From assembly GCA_920105625.2 (NCBI GenBank), contig CAKKTE020000052.1, positions 620,001 to 684,000 of the forward strand: a stretch of 64,000 nucleotides of DNA, given 5' to 3'. This DNA comes from Clusia tigrina. Lineage: Eukaryota > Arthropoda > Insecta > Diptera > Clusiidae. Positions 63,691 to 64,000 of this stretch are shown here, piece after piece (position 1 is the first letter of the stretch; every line of letters begins with the position of its first letter). The notes under the pieces were generated by a model that saw only the letters and a list, made by a program, of their open reading frames with translations, made no database searches and was not told the DNA's origin. A program made the translations under genes and the position numbers.

Positions 63691-64000
63691 CAAATCAAAC
63701 AATGATAAAACTTCAAATGGCCCTAACTTCTATACGGTACGTCCTACACCTATCAAAGTTTGCAACATACAAATGCTTGTAACTTTTTACAGGAGCGTCA
63801 TAAAACCTTGAAATTGTGTAACAATAAAGTACTCGAGCCTCTTCTCAATCTAAGCTATCGCTCAAAGCTATGCTACCCTTGAGTCCCAAATCAAACACTG
63901 ATAAAACTTCAAATGGCCCTAACTTCTATACGGTACGTCCTACGCCTATCAAAGTTTGCAACATACAAATGCTTGTAAATTTTTACTGGAGCTTTATAAA

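Larger units (their letters stand above)
1..64000. repeat. 196-bp tandem satellite array filling the window
   Basis: The same 196-bp unit recurs head-to-tail from the first base to the last, always in one orientation. Landmarks in each unit (numbered from CAAATCAAAC) are ATACGGTACG near 42-51, CAAAGTTTGC at 64-73, an A/T run near 91-99, GAGCGTCAT near 103-111, AATAAA at 133-138, AGTACTCGAG at 138-147 (overlapping ScaI and XhoI sites) and a palindrome-rich tail at 163-184. Phase bookkeeping gives 326 complete monomers and a 114-base partial one, with a net length change of -10 bp. There is no stretch of unrelated sequence anywhere, so every part of the window longer than 300 bases is this repeat. 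The content fits eukaryotic satellite heterochromatin; the family and host are not recognised. Centromeric identity would be inference only. Confidence 0.98.
51930..64000. repeat. 7-mer C-A-A-B-H-E-D HOR and variants to the right edge
   Basis: A clean 1372-bp cycle C-A-A-B-H-E-D occupies 51930-53301. Other C monomers start at 53302, 55262, 57222, 58202, 60555, 62123 and 63299, giving cycles of 10, 10, 5, 12, 8 and 6 monomers that omit or repeat parts of the core. A left-type G''-G tract reappears at 54478-54869. The final monomers 63495 (A/G chimera) and 63691 (F) suggest a change back to left-type order beyond the window. Confidence 0.82.

Noticed and set aside
1..64000. CRISPR array
   Set aside because: There are no short repeats separated by unique spacers; the whole 196-bp unit repeats with no unique sequence between copies and no cas genes are present.
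1..64000. Transposable element, rDNA, tRNA or telomere repeat
   Set aside because: No terminal repeats, target-site duplications, integrase or transposase frames, rRNA or tRNA words, or telomere-type arrays were seen; the register of the satellite is never interrupted.
1..64000. Bacterial promoters, ribosome binding sites or terminators
   Set aside because: AT-rich words and GGAG-like motifs (CTGGAGCG) recur once per unit as part of the repeat, and no coding region follows them.
1..64000. A novel gene system hidden in the window
   Set aside because: Both strands were read; everything is explained by one satellite unit and its variants. The unusual biology here is in repeat evolution, not in encoded proteins.

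Overview
The whole 64 kb window is one uninterrupted tandem satellite DNA array. The unit is 196 bp, about 37% GC (72 of 196 bases, counted by hand on a typical monomer). With the unit started at the word CAAATCAAAC, the first monomer begins at base 1. The phase drifts by only -10 bp over the window, which gives 326 complete monomers (1-63886) and a 114-base partial monomer (63887-64000). There is no unique sequence, no credible gene, no RNA gene, no transposon and no array edge. This is the interior of a large satellite block of a eukaryote. A pericentromeric or centromeric, or other constitutive heterochromatic, location is plausible because the period is close to one nucleosome repeat, but that is inference. 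I do not recognise the satellite family and cannot name the species.

Monomers fall into recurring sequence subtypes that I name by diagnostic words: A (CAACTACC, GCTATTAAC), B (AAATTTTGC, AAATCCTTG, GAGCCTTAT), C (GATACAAC, GGTACGCCC, GAGCTTCAT, TTGAGATTTT), D (GATAGAAC, ACCGTACG), D' (GATAGAATTTC), E (CCCTTAC, GAGCGTTAT), F (TTTTACAGG, AATTGTGTAAC), G/G'/G'' (AATCTTAAAA), H (GATAGAAC, CGGTACG, CAATTTTAG), and the rarer I and J. Their order is not random. They make higher-order repeats (HORs) whose composition changes along the window.

Region by region: 785-5292 holds 7- to 8-mer HORs C-A-G'-G-B-H-E(-E/D). 5293-10584 has 4-, 10- and 13-mer versions with an inserted G*-F-D' module. 10585-15484 contains an exact-period 9-mer (1764 bp) tandem duplication. 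15485-18424 returns to the 5+8 pattern. 18425-22928 carries the I/J subtypes, including three 197-bp monomers. 22929-26651 is a mixed region with a 980-bp repeat. 26652-32530 contains a 15-mer (2940 bp) tandem duplication with a readable crossover junction. 32531-42134 is a 13-mer regime (A-G-B-H'-F-D'-G''-G-B-H-E-D-C) and its deletions. 42135-51929 is dense in A, E and D. 51930-64000 is mainly a 7-mer C-A-A-B-H-E-D, with internal deletions and duplications.

The most interesting signals are two independent microinversions inside the same hairpin-prone 22-bp part of the monomer, one of which spread to seven B-type copies by HOR amplification. Next are chimeric monomers that mark unequal crossover points, and a near-invariant unit length with only nine independent indel events detected. 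The repeated 61-, 72- and 101-codon open frames are by-products of the repeat and are not genes. Subtype calls and junctions were made by eye; an alignment of all monomers would be needed to set identities and exact HOR borders.
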